Shown piece after piece: positions 37,986-47,909 of a stretch of 64,000 nt of DNA (position 1 is its first letter; the number at the start of each line of letters is the position of its first letter). This DNA comes from Chitinophagaceae bacterium BSSC1 (GTDB taxonomy: Bacteria; Bacteroidota; Bacteroidia; Chitinophagales; Chitinophagaceae), in contig NKJC01000002.1 in assembly GCA_002256435.1 (NCBI GenBank), positions 477,996-541,995 on the forward strand, written 5' to 3'. The position numbers were made by a program, and so were the translations under genes. The notes beneath the pieces were generated by a model. It was not told the origin of the DNA. It worked only from the letters and a program-made list of their open reading frames with translations, and searched no databases.

Positions 37986-40900
37986 TTAAATATTTGAAAG
38001 CTGTTTTTCTAATAACGCTATAACCAAACTAGATTCTAATTTCAAGTTTTGAAACAATTCATTTACTTGGCTTTCATCAAAACTATCCATTACATTAAAC
38101 TTACTGGCAATGCCACTCATAGTTGAAAGACTTGCTGTGAGTGAAGTCCCTTTTAATTTATGAATGGCTAATTTAATCATAGAAATGTCTTTTTCAATAA
38201 TTGCTAATTCAATTGCCGTCATTGATTTATTAATTTCTAGAACGGTTAAATTAAGAAACTGCTTAATGAGGGCGTCATCTGCTCCCATATACTTACGAAT
38301 CTGTTCTAAATCTAAATGTAAAGACTCCTCTTTTGCTTTTTGATCTGCTACCATAATAGTAGCGTTTTCTAGATCTTTGTTCAACCATTTTTTAAAAATG
38401 GCAACCAATGTTTCTTCAACAAATGGCTTAGAAACAAAATCATTCATGCCGGCAGCTTCACATTTTTCCTTCTCCCCTTTTACTATTCCCGCCGTTAATG
38501 CAATGATTGGAATGGATGAGCTTTCAGGCAATTGCCTAATTTGCTGTGTAGCTTCATATCCATTGAGTATGGGCATTTGAATATCCATGAGCACTAAATC
38601 TGGCAATGCTTTTTTGCAAATCTCTACCGCTTCATTACCGTTCATTGCTTCAATAATAGTGGCATTTGGCGCAATTCTTTCAACAACTGTTCTTGCTAAT
38701 AACATATTTATTTCCCCGTCCTCTGCAATTAAAATGGTTATGGCATCTTGAAAGGTGGTTGTTTTTACTTCTACTTCTTCAACTACCTTTACTTTTTGCG
38801 TAATCATGGATAATGCTTGGTATAATTCCTGCATTTTTACGGGTTTCACTAACCTGATATTAACGCCAAGATTTTTACTTAAATCTATCACTGAAGCTTG
38901 ATCAGCAGAACTAGACAATAACAATACTGGAATATTACTATTTTGAAGTGCTTGATCTAATTTAATTTTTTGAATGGTTTCTAACCCATCTAACTCAGGC
39001 ATATGATAGTCCATTAATATGGCATCAAATTTTGCACCTGTATAAAGTGTTTGTATGGCTTCCGTTCCACTACTTGCTTCTTTTACCAGAATCCCCCTTA
39101 AATGAAGCATTTCTTTTAGTATGGTCCTATTATTTTTGTTGTCATCAACTACCAATACTTTTTTAATCAACCCCATTTCTTCTATTGGAATCTTACCAGC
39201 TATTTCCGTTTTCAATTTGATACTAAAATGAAATTTTGACCCCCTTCCCAATTGACTTTCCACTTTTAATTGGCTATCCATCAAACCCAGAATTTTGTTA
39301 CTGATGGTCAGCCCCAATCCTGTACCACCGTATTTCTTGGTAACTGAATTATCCGCCTGAGAGAATGCTTCAAAAATCTTCTCAAGTTTTTCAGGTTTGA
39401 TACCAATACCTGTATCCCTTACCTCAAATTCAAACAATGCTATTCCTGCATCATCAGGTTCTGCACAAGTAACTTTTAACTCAATTTCACCTGTTTCGGT
39501 AAATTTTGCTGCATTGCTCAATAAGTTAAACAAGACTTGTTTTAACCTAACTGAATCTGTAAATATCCATTGGGGTAAAGAAGGTGCTAGATTCAATAGC
39601 ATTTCTAGGTCCTTGTTCTTAATCTGAAAACTAATGATATCCACTGCTTGGCTAGCTAGTTCAAATAAGTCACATTTTTCATATTCTAGTTCTAATTTCC
39701 CGGCTTCTATTTTTGAAAAATCTAAAATATCATTGATGATTCCCAATAACGCATTGGCTGATTGATGAACAATTCCTAAATATTGTTTTTGGGTTTCATC
39801 TAAATGCGTTCGCAGAATTAAATCGGTGAAACCAATAACACCATTTAATGGTGTTCTAATTTCATGACTCATATTTGCTAAGAACTCTGACTTGGCAATA
39901 TTGGCTTCCTCCGCTTCTTTTTTAGACAACTTCAATGCCTCTCTTTGCTGGCAGTTTTCAGTAATATCTTCAATAACTGAATAAACCTGGTACTCCCCTT
40001 CTAAATTTTGAAACTTAATACCGTTGAGTAGCACATTTACAAAATGTCCATCCTTGTGAATATATATTTTCTCGTAAGGACCATATCTTCCCACCTTTTC
40101 TAAAGAATCTCTATGAATTGCTTCTTGTTCATCAAATGAAGCCGGGGTTACGTCCCAATGACTTAGTTTCCTATATTCAGCTTCCGTATAACCTATCATT
40201 TGGTAAAGGGCAGCATTGCCATCAATGAATTTACCGTCTGAATGCCTATTTATAGCAATACCTACAGGTGAATTATCAAAGAATGCCCGGAATTTATTTT
40301 CACTGATTTTTAATTCTGCTTCTTGTTGTTTTTCATGAGTTATATCTCTTGCAATGGCAAAAAGATCCCCACTAACTAGGTCAGGAGTTGCAACCCATTG
40401 AAGCACTTTATAATCGCCATTAACCGTTTTAAACCTATGGACAAAATTGATGGTACTGACGCCACTTGCTAACTTTGCTATTTCCTTTTGGGTAGAAAAT
40501 AAATCTTCTGGGTGAATGAGTTCAAAAAAAGATTTTGAAAGCAATTGCTGTTCTTCCCATCCAAAGATTCTGGTAAAAGAAGGGTTTACTTTTTTGAACA
40601 TTCCGTCTAAGCCTGCAATACAGATTAAGTCTTTAGCAACGTGAAATAGCTTTTCAAAATTGGCCATTTCTGCTTTCTGCCTGCGTTCTACAATTAACTT
40701 CACTACATTTTCACCCAATAATTGTAAGCCTCTTTTTTGCTTGTTGTTCAAAGCTTTGGGGGTAGCATCAATGACACATAAAGTACCTAGTGCAAATCCA
40801 TCTGGGTCTACTAAGGGGTAGCCTGCATAAAACCGAATATTGGGATTCCCCGTAACAAGTGCATTATTTTTAAACCTATCATCCTTAGTGGCATCTTCAA

Positions 40901-41162
40901 TTTCAAATATCTGTTGATCCATGATGGCATGGGCACAAAATGCCAACTCTCTAGGTGTTTCTGTTGCGTCAATTCCTTGTTTTGATTTGAACCATTGCCT
41001 ATTGTCATCAATTAATGAAACCAAAGAAATAGGCGTGTCACAGATTAAAGAGGCTAATTCAGTAAACTTATCAAATTCTTCCTCAGATATGGTATCCAAT
41101 AACTGGTAATTGCGTAACGCATTCAGTCTTGCCTTTTCATTATCAGGGATTGGATAAGCCAT
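37986..41162 (-). CDS. Cytoplasmic hybrid histidine kinase (GAF-PAS-PAS-HisKA-HATPase-REC-REC-Hpt)
   Basis: 1058 residues with no membrane segment. Order: GAF about 25-160; PAS about 165-280 (with a PAC-like end at DITHEKQ); PAS about 287-405 ([14 protein letters not shown]); dimerisation domain with phospho-His433 in [12 protein letters not shown]; ATPase about 535-650 with N box (NLLSNAAKF), DTGIGI and [11 protein letters not shown]1 with Asp718 ([11 protein letters not shown]); REC2 with Asp860 ([13 protein letters not shown]); Hpt with His1001 ([10 protein letters not shown]). It is a full phosphorelay in one chain, so it can pass phosphate from His to Asp to His to an outside regulator. 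The output regulator is not next to it. The GAF domain resembles cytosolic sensors with the FCAHAI motif. Confidence 0.93.
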   Translation of the reverse strand: MAYPIPDNEKARLNALRNYQLLDTISEEEFDKFTELASLICDTPISLVSLIDDNRQWFKSKQGIDATETPRELAFCAHAIMDQQIFEIEDATKDDRFKNNALVTGNPNIRFYAGYPLVDPDGFALGTLCVIDATPKALNNKQKRGLQLLGENVVKLIVERRQKAEMANFEKLFHVAKDLICIAGLDGMFKKVNPSFTRIFGWEEQQLLSKSFFELIHPEDLFSTQKEIAKLASGVSTINFVHRFKTVNGDYKVLQWVATPDLVSGDLFAIARDITHEKQQEAELKISENKFRAFFDNSPVGIAINRHSDGKFIDGNAALYQMIGYTEAEYRKLSHWDVTPASFDEQEAIHRDSLEKVGRYGPYEKIYIHKDGHFVNVLLNGIKFQNLEGEYQVYSVIEDITENCQQREALKLSKKEAEEANIAKSEFLANMSHEIRTPLNGVIGFTDLILRTHLDETQKQYLGIVHQSANALLGIINDILDFSKIEAGKLELEYEKCDLFELASQAVDIISFQIKNKDLEMLLNLAPSLPQWIFTDSVRLKQVLFNLLSNAAKFTETGEIELKVTCAEPDDAGIALFEFEVRDTGIGIKPEKLEKIFEAFSQADNSVTKKYGGTGLGLTISNKILGLMDSQLKVESQLGRGSKFHFSIKLKTEIAGKIPIEEMGLIKKVLVVDDNKNNRTILKEMLHLRGILVKEASSGTEAIQTLYTGAKFDAILMDYHMPELDGLETIQKIKLDQALQNSNIPVLLLSSSADQASVIDLSKNLGVNIRLVKPVKMQELYQALSMITQKVKVVEEVEVKTTTFQDAITILIAEDGEINMLLARTVVERIAPNATIIEAMNGNEAVEICKKALPDLVLMDIQMPILNGYEATQQIRQLPESSSIPIIALTAGIVKGEKEKCEAAGMNDFVSKPFVEETLVAIFKKWLNKDLENATIMVADQKAKEESLHLDLEQIRKYMGADDALIKQFLNLTVLEINKSMTAIELAIIEKDISMIKLAIHKLKGTSLTASLSTMSGIASKFNVMDSFDESQVNELFQNLKLESSLVIALLEKQLSNI

Positions 41163-41191
41163 ACATAAATTTAATCATTTATCAGTTTCCA

Positions 41192-43600
41192 TCACTCTAT
41201 AATTTTAACAACTCTGGTAAGTTTTCCATTTGAATTCATTCCTTCTAAAACTACTTGCAATTTCTTGCTACTATCATTGTTAAAAAATTCCACTTTCACC
41301 CTTGGGCTACGTTTATTGGTTAATAGGTAAGGATTCCAAAAAAGGGTAGTTCTACTATCCACTTCAAAATTGCCAGTTGGCTTATCATAATTGGGATTGA
41401 AAAATTCTTTAAATACGGAATAGCCACCTAAAACTGTATTCTCCATTCCTTTATTGTTGGCTTGGTTAGCTCTACCAGTTTTCCCTTTCTTAGTATAAAT
41501 GGCTATCGCCCCTCCGCCACCGCCTCCAGGGCTACCAAAAAATGGCGGTCTAAATACTTTGATAAATGCTATATCTGGCACATTAAGGCTTTGAACCATA
41601 TCTATAGACATTTTCATTTCGTTTAAAAACAAATCTGGTGTAGCCCCTCTCCAACTCACTTGGGCATTGGCGCCAGAACCCGTAATCATTAATCCAGCCA
41701 CTTTTCCTTGAAGATAAGTAAGTACATCAATAGCTCCCATGGAACTAACATCCGTGGTCAAATCAAAGGAATACCCATCGCCACCTGAAAACAAACCGGA
41801 TGCATATTTTTCTTCTAATTGCTGAATAGGCGATTTGGTTTTGGCTTTAACAATTACTTCCTGCAATGTGGCAGATTCCATTTGCCTGCGTAATTTTTCT
41901 TGCTCTGATAAATAATAATTCAATTGTACCCTAGCCATACTATCACTCCAACCAGCTTGGGTACCACTAAGTGAAAAAGCTATTTTCTTAAACTCTTGAT
42001 ATAAAAGGCCATTTTGAATTTTCACCTGGGTTTGCTCTGTAAGCTTGGGATTATTATTAAAACTATAGAATACTCTCACCGTATCATAAAACATGACGCC
42101 TGTTTGTTCAAAACTCCCATCCTTGGCTACTGGTAGAAATAACAATTTTGAACTACTGTCTTTTCCAGATATCACTAAATTCAATTGAAGCTCTTTGGTA
42201 TTTGCTAGCGCTTGGTTTCCATAAACCTTACCTGCTAATTTTAAGAATTCTGTTTCTCTTGGATAAGTCCATTTAGGAAAATCGCCTTTAATCAATTTTT
42301 CCCAATCAAAACGCCTCCACCCATTGGTCATCATGACTAAATCAAGATGAGCCGCAACACTATCTGCATCAGAAGAAAAATAATATGCCGGGTTATGTAC
42401 TTTGCCCTTAATATCAGAACTCAATAACAAATCAGAATAAATAGATTGCTGTTCTGGTAACACTATAGAAGCATCTGTTACTGACATAGACATATTGGTA
42501 GATGCCGTATCAGAAACCATGATTTCAATCACGTTCTTTCCGCGCTTTTTAAGGTCAATGATGGGAATACTCATTTTGGCATTGAACTCATGTAGTCTAT
42601 TATTAACAAAGACAATTCTTTCTGCTACGGGTTTCCAATCTTCCGTAAACAAAGAAAACTGAACTATGCCAGTAGGCAGTTCATCTATAGGCAGGGCTGC
42701 TTTTTGAATCAACTTTTCCTCTCCTTTAAAATCAACCGTATAAATCAATTGTTGGTGTTGGTGTACCAATAATTTAAATTTTTTGAAATCTGCTGGCGCA
42801 TCCTGTGTTCTTTCTATTTGAGCATAGGCTTTTTCATAATCAGTTGTTATTTTCATTACCACACCCTGAGTTTTAGGGGCTGGAAGAATAGTACTTCCTT
42901 TTTGCCCTAATTCGTCGGTCCAATTCAGTTGATATTTTTCACCCGCAACTGGCTTGAAATTGAAAACACCCATTCCATCATGCAATGCTTTCAAAGTATC
43001 CAATACCTTATTTTTATCATTGACCAAAAACCCTTTAATCAATACAGGTGTTCCAAACTGATTGGTTGCTTTAAAAGCTACACGATTATTTACTCCTTGA
43101 ACCAAGTTCCCTGATTCTGGGAATAAGTCTATTCTTGTTTTTTGAACTATTTTTTGAGTTGGGCCAGATGGCTTACCTGAGTTAATTGGAATATTTTTTT
43201 CAAATACAAAAGCTGAATCATCATTTAACATCCACCTGGTAAAGGCTTTTACATGAATAAAATCTCCCCTATAATTAGCCGGTATATCAAAACTGCCCTT
43301 AGCCGTTGATTGAAAAAGGGGGGCTGCAGTTTGTTTTAGTAAATTGCCACTAGTGTCAAACCAAGCTACATACATATTTTTACTTACTTCGCTTGGTAGC
43401 GATGCCATTTGCAAATAGACTTTGTAGAAAATAGTTTCTTCCTTATTATAAATGGTTCTATCAAAATGTATATGCACTTTTTCTTTGGGATATTGGTCAT
43501 CATATACCTCCATTAATGAATCCACCTGTTGGGCGTTGACAGTTAGATGGAAAATTATCCCTGAAAGGGTTGCGAAAACAATTAGAAGAATCTTTTTCAT
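41192..43600 (-). CDS. MG2-like macroglobulin domain protein with TonB plug domain
   Basis: 802 residues with a signal peptide (to about residue 23). Early residues have KEKVHIHFDRTIYNKEETIFYKVYL, the start of the MG2-like fold of Bacteroidota alpha-2-macroglobulin relatives, followed by several beta-sandwich units. Around residues 600-720 is a plug-like segment (LFSGGDGYSFDLTTD, IDVLTYLQGKVAGLMI, FLNEMKMSIDMVQSL, then GGGGGGAIAIYTKKGK), like those of SusC proteins, but no barrel follows. Such proteins occur across the phylum and lack a known job. It has a gap of 30 nt before the hybrid kinase gene on the same strand. Confidence 0.78.
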   Translation of the reverse strand: MKKILLIVFATLSGIIFHLTVNAQQVDSLMEVYDDQYPKEKVHIHFDRTIYNKEETIFYKVYLQMASLPSEVSKNMYVAWFDTSGNLLKQTAAPLFQSTAKGSFDIPANYRGDFIHVKAFTRWMLNDDSAFVFEKNIPINSGKPSGPTQKIVQKTRIDLFPESGNLVQGVNNRVAFKATNQFGTPVLIKGFLVNDKNKVLDTLKALHDGMGVFNFKPVAGEKYQLNWTDELGQKGSTILPAPKTQGVVMKITTDYEKAYAQIERTQDAPADFKKFKLLVHQHQQLIYTVDFKGEEKLIQKAALPIDELPTGIVQFSLFTEDWKPVAERIVFVNNRLHEFNAKMSIPIIDLKKRGKNVIEIMVSDTASTNMSMSVTDASIVLPEQQSIYSDLLLSSDIKGKVHNPAYYFSSDADSVAAHLDLVMMTNGWRRFDWEKLIKGDFPKWTYPRETEFLKLAGKVYGNQALANTKELQLNLVISGKDSSSKLLFLPVAKDGSFEQTGVMFYDTVRVFYSFNNNPKLTEQTQVKIQNGLLYQEFKKIAFSLSGTQAGWSDSMARVQLNYYLSEQEKLRRQMESATLQEVIVKAKTKSPIQQLEEKYASGLFSGGDGYSFDLTTDVSSMGAIDVLTYLQGKVAGLMITGSGANAQVSWRGATPDLFLNEMKMSIDMVQSLNVPDIAFIKVFRPPFFGSPGGGGGGAIAIYTKKGKTGRANQANNKGMENTVLGGYSVFKEFFNPNYDKPTGNFEVDSRTTLFWNPYLLTNKRSPRVKVEFFNNDSSKKLQVVLEGMNSNGKLTRVVKIIE

Positions 43601-43718
43601 GCTTTGCTAAATTAAAGAATTCCCATGCATTATCCTGTTAAACAAATACAAATCAGAACAAATTAAGGCTCCTTAAAAATTAAAAAATGTCAATTAAAAT
43701 ACTGTTGGTTTAAAATAA

Positions 43719-43741
43719 AAACGCCCCAAAAAGGGGCGTTT
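43719..43741 (-). terminator. Terminator after the 73-residue gene
   Basis: AAACGCCCC (43719-43727) pairs exactly with GGGGCGTTT (43733-43741), loop AAAAA. On the minus strand the stem is followed by TTTATTTTA. It ends the GMC oxidoreductase operon. Confidence 0.88.
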
Positions 43742-43760
43742 CAATTAGTTCATCCAGAAA

Positions 43761-43982
43761 TTATTCTGCTGCGGCAGCCAATGGATTCCTTCGGGTAGGA
43801 ATAACGGTCTGTTCGTCATCACTCAAATACACCCAGAAATCATATAGTGCAAATATATCACCTGGAATTTTGGGAGTGTTTGGTTCCGCATTGCGTTCAT
43901 AGGATCCCAACAAATCCCCGGCAACGCGCAATTCTTTCAATTTTTGTTCGTGTGTCAGTTCTTTGAAACTTTCGATAGTCAT
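43761..43982 (-). CDS. Small protein at the end of the GMC operon
   Basis: 73 residues from ATG at 43982 (MTIESFKELT); a TTG nine codons upstream is in frame but less likely. It is charged and helical at the start (HEQKLKELRVAGDLLGSYE), then has VYLSDDEQTVIPTRR. No signal peptide and no family recognised. It follows the GMC gene after 53 nt and is closed by the terminator, so it is probably expressed with the dehydrogenase. Confidence 0.6.
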   Translation of the reverse strand: MTIESFKELTHEQKLKELRVAGDLLGSYERNAEPNTPKIPGDIFALYDFWVYLSDDEQTVIPTRRNPLAAAAE

Positions 43983-44035
43983 AAACAGGTTTGCTTTATT
44001 CGGGTGCAATCTAATAAGAAAAAAACAATTTATTG

Positions 44036-45739
44036 TCAGATTCCTCCATTTCTAACCGCATGATCCACCGCCCTAGCTGTTAAAGCCATATAAGTAAGGG
44101 ATGGATTCTGGGTAGATGTAGATGTCATACAGGCGCCATCGGTCACGTACACATTTTTACATGCATGGAGTTGATTAAACTCATTAAGTAGGGATGTTTT
44201 GGAATCTTTTCCCATTCTAACCCCTCCCATTTCATGAATATCTAACCCAGGTGCTTGTTTAGAATCAGAGGTTTTAATGTCTGTAAATCCTGCTTTTTGG
44301 AACATTTCTGTCATTTGCTCCAAATAGTCTTTGACCATTTTTTCATCATTATCATCATATCCCACATTAATATTCAATTGAGGAATCCCCCATTCATCTT
44401 TTAAATTGGCGTGTAAATTCACTTGATTATTGGCTTTAGGTATGGTTTCTCCCATCATATGAGATCCCACACGCCATGGCCCCAATGTTTTTTCAGCTAA
44501 GTGTTTTTTCAATTCCAATCCAAGACCATTGGTATTTCTATTAAGACTTCTATAGGAAGAAAACCCAGCAGCATATCCCCTTAAAAAATCTGTCTCTTGT
44601 TTTTCAACGTTTCTAAACCTTGGCAAATAGGCACTTGTGTGTGACCGTCCATCTGTAGTGCTCTCTAAATGCCCTTCATGGATAGCATTGATCCTAGCCC
44701 TATAATTATGAAATGCCATGAATTTACCAAGCAAACCATTGTCATTTCCCAATCCTTGAGGAAACCTAGAGGATGTAGAGTTGAGTAAAATTAAATTGGT
44801 ATTTAAAGCGCCAGCATTTACAAAAATCACTTTTGCATAGTATTCCACCATTTCTTTGGTATGGCTATCAATGACTCTAACACCTGAAGCTTTACCTTTC
44901 TGATTATCATAGATAATAGAATGAACCACCGAGAATGGTCTTAGGGTCATTTTCCCTGTTTTAGCTGCCCAAGGAATGGTAGCAGAATTACTATTGAAAT
45001 ATCCACCAAAAGGACAACCTCTTTGGCAAAGATTTCTTTTTTGACATTGCCCCCTTCCCTGTGCCAGATGAAGTTCCGTGGGTTCTGTCAAGTGAGCACA
45101 CCTACCATATATTAAATGCCTATTTTGATAATTTTTTTGAAGCACTTCTTTAAAATAGTGATCAACACAGGTTAACTCTAACGCGGGGAGAAACTCACCA
45201 TCAGGTAGTATATTTAAGCCATCCTTATTTCCAGAAATACCTACAAATTTTTCAACATGACTGTACCAAGGCGCTAAATCTTTGTATCTGATAGGCCAAT
45301 CCACGGCAAAGCCATCCCTAGCAGGTCCTTCAAAATCAAAATCGCTCCAGCGCTGGGTTTGTCTAGCCCACATGATTGACTTGCCCCCAACTTGGTATCC
45401 CCGAATCCAATCAAATGGCTGTTCCTGTTGATAGGGATGTTCTTGGTCTTTGACAAAAAAATGGGCTGCATCTTCTTTAAATGCATAACAACGGCTGATT
45501 ACGGGGTTGGCTTCAGTAATTTCAAGTGGCATTTGCCCCCTGTGCTCAAATTCCCAAGGCAGTTTATTGGTGGTTGGATAATCTTTTAAATGCTGCACAT
45601 CTCTTCCACGCTCTAAAACCAAGGTATTCCATCCCTTTTCTGTAAACTCTTTTGCGGCCCAACCACCACTCATACCAGAACCTATAACAATGGCGTCAAA
45701 GCTTCTTTTTTCACTGCTAGATATTGAATTGTCTGCCAT
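44036..45739 (-). CDS. GMC-family oxidoreductase (glucose/gluconate dehydrogenase type)
   Basis: 567 residues. FAD is bound by AIVIGSGMSGGWAAKEF (residues about 15-31). The long substrate domain includes GYQVGGKSIMWARQTQRW and a Cys cluster near CQKRNLCQRGCPFGG, a typical pattern in the membrane-bound gluconate/sorbitol-dehydrogenase branch. The C-terminal GMC_oxred_C domain has HEMGGVRMG and TDGACMTSTSTQNPSLTYMALTARA with the active His and Asn. It has no signal of its own and probably leaves the cell on the Tat signal of its partner, whose stop directly adjoins its start. Substrate is likely a sugar or sugar acid. Confidence 0.9.
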   Translation of the reverse strand: MADNSISSSEKRSFDAIVIGSGMSGGWAAKEFTEKGWNTLVLERGRDVQHLKDYPTTNKLPWEFEHRGQMPLEITEANPVISRCYAFKEDAAHFFVKDQEHPYQQEQPFDWIRGYQVGGKSIMWARQTQRWSDFDFEGPARDGFAVDWPIRYKDLAPWYSHVEKFVGISGNKDGLNILPDGEFLPALELTCVDHYFKEVLQKNYQNRHLIYGRCAHLTEPTELHLAQGRGQCQKRNLCQRGCPFGGYFNSNSATIPWAAKTGKMTLRPFSVVHSIIYDNQKGKASGVRVIDSHTKEMVEYYAKVIFVNAGALNTNLILLNSTSSRFPQGLGNDNGLLGKFMAFHNYRARINAIHEGHLESTTDGRSHTSAYLPRFRNVEKQETDFLRGYAAGFSSYRSLNRNTNGLGLELKKHLAEKTLGPWRVGSHMMGETIPKANNQVNLHANLKDEWGIPQLNINVGYDDNDEKMVKDYLEQMTEMFQKAGFTDIKTSDSKQAPGLDIHEMGGVRMGKDSKTSLLNEFNQLHACKNVYVTDGACMTSTSTQNPSLTYMALTARAVDHAVRNGGI

Positions 45740-46291
45740 TTAAGCTTGTTTATTTGGTTGATTGGAAACGGATACACATCCATGAAATCTGGATGGAATT
45801 TGTTCATACACCTGAACCTTGGTCAGGAAAAACTCTGACCCTGTAAATGCTTGAATCAAGCGCTGTTTGGCTTTAGTATAAAAAATCACTAATGGATCTT
45901 GGCTATCCTTATTCAATTCTAATTGTTCCATAAAGGCCACCCTTTCTGAGGTCGCTGCATTGTTAAAGAAATGCTTCTGTTGTTTTTGAAACGCTGACGA
46001 AAAAGTATTCAATCCCTTCAAAAACAATTCTTGTTCTTCCTTGGGCGTACAATCATCTAGCATTTTCCAAACAAAAAGGTCTGCGTGCACCTCTAATGCA
46101 CCTGCAGAATCAGTTTTGGGAATCAGTGTATCAGCAAAAGCTGCAAAAATCATCTCCTGATCAGCACTAACTGAAATATGTTTCAATTTTAACCCCTTAT
46201 TCTGAGGCAATAACAAACAGGATGGAATCAAGGCTGATCCTGCAGAAACAAATAACATTTGCTTCAATACTTGTCTTCTTGAAATAGGCAT
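45740..46291 (-). CDS. Gluconate 2-dehydrogenase subunit 3 family protein
   Basis: 183 residues. The start MPISRRQVLKQMLFVSAG is a twin-arginine signal with a lipobox-like SC after it. The mature part is helical (EMIFAAFADTLIPKTDSAG, LFVWKMLDDCTPKEEQE), the pattern of subunit 3 of membrane-bound gluconate dehydrogenase. It carries the large GMC subunit out through Tat and may stabilise it. It lies immediately before the GMC gene with no gap. No cytochrome subunit is present nearby, so the electron acceptor is unknown. Confidence 0.87.
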   Translation of the reverse strand: MPISRRQVLKQMLFVSAGSALIPSCLLLPQNKGLKLKHISVSADQEMIFAAFADTLIPKTDSAGALEVHADLFVWKMLDDCTPKEEQELFLKGLNTFSSAFQKQQKHFFNNAATSERVAFMEQLELNKDSQDPLVIFYTKAKQRLIQAFTGSEFFLTKVQVYEQIPSRFHGCVSVSNQPNKQA

Positions 46292-46375
46292 ATATGGCGT
46301 ATGTCTTTAAAAATACGCAGCAAAATGACAGAATGCTTAATCCGTTGATATAAAATTAGAATTGGGTAAAAAAAG

Positions 46376-46657
46376 TCAAACTAAAATGGGCTCAACACAA
46401 CGGTCAATAGCTGTAAGTAAGACTTCTACCAATGATGCAGTAGCTTCAGATTTATCTTTTAAAATAGTTCTGCTACTAAAAATATGGTTAGGAAAATACT
46501 GAACAAAATAACTGGAGTAGGATTCAAATTCCCAGTAAACCACGGTACCCCTTAATTGTCCAGTGATTTTCTTACCCTTGTATTCGGTTTGAACAGGAAT
46601 GGAAAAGAATTGCATCTCTCTGAATTTTAAACAAATGTAGATGGAGATTGCAGCCAT
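46376..46657 (-). CDS. Small hypothetical protein
   Basis: 93 residues from ATG at 46657, or 79 from ATG at 46615, which starts with MQFFSIPVQTEYKGKKITG and is the more natural beginning. The sequence suggests a small beta-rich domain (TGQLRGTVVYWEFESYSSYFVQ) with a short final helix (ATASLVEVLLTAIDRC). There is no signal or membrane part. No family recognised. It is divergent from the gene at 46810, with an inverted repeat between them. Confidence 0.5.
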   Translation of the reverse strand: MAAISIYICLKFREMQFFSIPVQTEYKGKKITGQLRGTVVYWEFESYSSYFVQYFPNHIFSSRTILKDKSEATASLVEVLLTAIDRCVEPILV

Positions 46658-46688
46658 TTTTGTAGTAGAATTACCAAAAGCTTACCGT

Positions 46689-46716
46689 AAAATCACCGAT
46701 TTTTCATCGTGATTTT
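46689..46716. promoter_or_regulatory. Long inverted repeat between divergent small genes
   Basis: AAAATCAC-C-GAT (46689-46700) and ATC-GTGATTTT (46706-46716) form 11 pairs with one bulged C and a TTTTC loop. It sits 31 nt before one divergent gene and 93 nt before the other. No T-run follows, so an operator is more likely than a terminator. Confidence 0.5.
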
Positions 46717-46809
46717 CACCGAACTAGCTGAAATAGACAAATAATTGCATTTTTTAATCAGTAGGAATGAATTACTTGGATTGTATAACTTTATTGTTCA
46801 ATAACTATC

Positions 46810-47100
46810 ATGAAAAAATATACCGCTTCTAGATTATCAGAAGGCAATAGGATTTTCCCTTGTGAAATTCTGATGGATGACTTAGCAGTTACCTTAAAGC
46901 TTCCAGGTTTTTTGAATGGAAAAGAAACCACCATACCTATGAATAGGATTAGTTCTGTAGATATTGAAACCCCATTGGTGGGCTATTCTACCATAATCAT
47001 AGAAACCACTGGTGAGGGGGCCATTATAGCACATGGCTTTACAAAGGCCGAGGTATCTGAAATGAAAACCACCCTGCTTTCAAAAATTCTTAAAAGTTAA
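46810..47100 (+). CDS. Small PH-like domain protein
   Basis: 96 residues, no signal. Alternating strands (DDLAVTLKLPGFLNG, TIPMNRISSVDIETPLVGYSTIIIETTG) end in a C-terminal helix (KAEVSEMKTTLLSKIL). This is the shape of bacterial PH-like domains: seven strands and one helix, with the segment after strand 3 reading ISSVDIE as in many of them. The function is unknown. It converges on the START gene with only 5 nt between the stops. Confidence 0.6.
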   Translation: MKKYTASRLSEGNRIFPCEILMDDLAVTLKLPGFLNGKETTIPMNRISSVDIETPLVGYSTIIIETTGEGAIIAHGFTKAEVSEMKTTLLSKILKS

Positions 47101-47105
47101 GACAA

Positions 47106-47771
47106 CTAGTCTTTCAAAAAATCAAAGTGCTGTCCTTTAAATCTTTTGTCCGATAATAGTTTGGAAAGATTTTTAAATGACTCAAAAGGGGCTTTACCTA
47201 TAAACAGATTTACCATCCATGGCGGGATTCCCCCTCCTGGATCAATTTTAATTTGGTAATCTATACTAATCTTATTGTCAGGAAGTGGTTGAACCAGCCA
47301 AATTGCTTGAGACAATGGCACTCTTTGTTTCCCTTCTTTAATAGGTAAAATGTTATCAATGGTATTTGCCCGAATGGTCAACAATTTTGTAATTGGATGT
47401 TGACTCATACTAAGATCAATCACCATATCCCTATTATTCATTGGCCAAGGCAAAGCAGCTTCTGCATAATAATAAATTCTAGCACTAGAAATCTGTTTAA
47501 CCAAATTGGCTTCTTTGGTTGCCAATACCCATTCTGGTTGCAAACTTGGTTGCATCAACACAGCAACCAATTGTGAAAGACTTGCATGAAATTCGCATAC
47601 AACACGGATTGATTTAAATTTTGAATCTTCTAATTTAGCAGTGTATACAGCAATTCCTTCTTTATCTTTTTTTAAATTCCATTCAGTTTGGGCCTCAAGA
47701 CTATAGCAAAGAAAACAAGTAAAAAGGATGCTTATATATGGCTTTGAGTGAAATTTGAGAAAATTTGTCAT
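47106..47771 (-). CDS. Exported START-domain protein
   Basis: 221 residues from ATG at 47771 (upstream TTG also in frame). A signal peptide (ends near YSLEAQ) is followed by a START/SRPBCC fold: WNLKKDKEGIAVYTAKLE at the start, WVLATKEANLVKQISSARIYYYAEAALPWPMNNRDMVID in the middle, and QIKIDPGGGIPPWMVNLF near the end with a final helix. This is the region that lines the hydrophobic pocket in lipid-binding START proteins. It may bind a lipid or sterol-like ligand in the periplasm. It lies divergent to the prenyltransferase operon with 138 nt between. Confidence 0.83.
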   Translation of the reverse strand: MTNFLKFHSKPYISILFTCFLCYSLEAQTEWNLKKDKEGIAVYTAKLEDSKFKSIRVVCEFHASLSQLVAVLMQPSLQPEWVLATKEANLVKQISSARIYYYAEAALPWPMNNRDMVIDLSMSQHPITKLLTIRANTIDNILPIKEGKQRVPLSQAIWLVQPLPDNKISIDYQIKIDPGGGIPPWMVNLFIGKAPFESFKNLSKLLSDKRFKGQHFDFLKD

Positions 47772-47909
47772 TTGTACCAAGATAATACTAATGAATGAAG
47801 TTGTAAACAGGGATTAGTTGATTTAACGTATTAGATGACAACAAAATGCCCAATTTAAGAAAATGATGTTTAACTTAAGACTCTTGGGCTCCACTAACCC
47901 ATTCATTCT

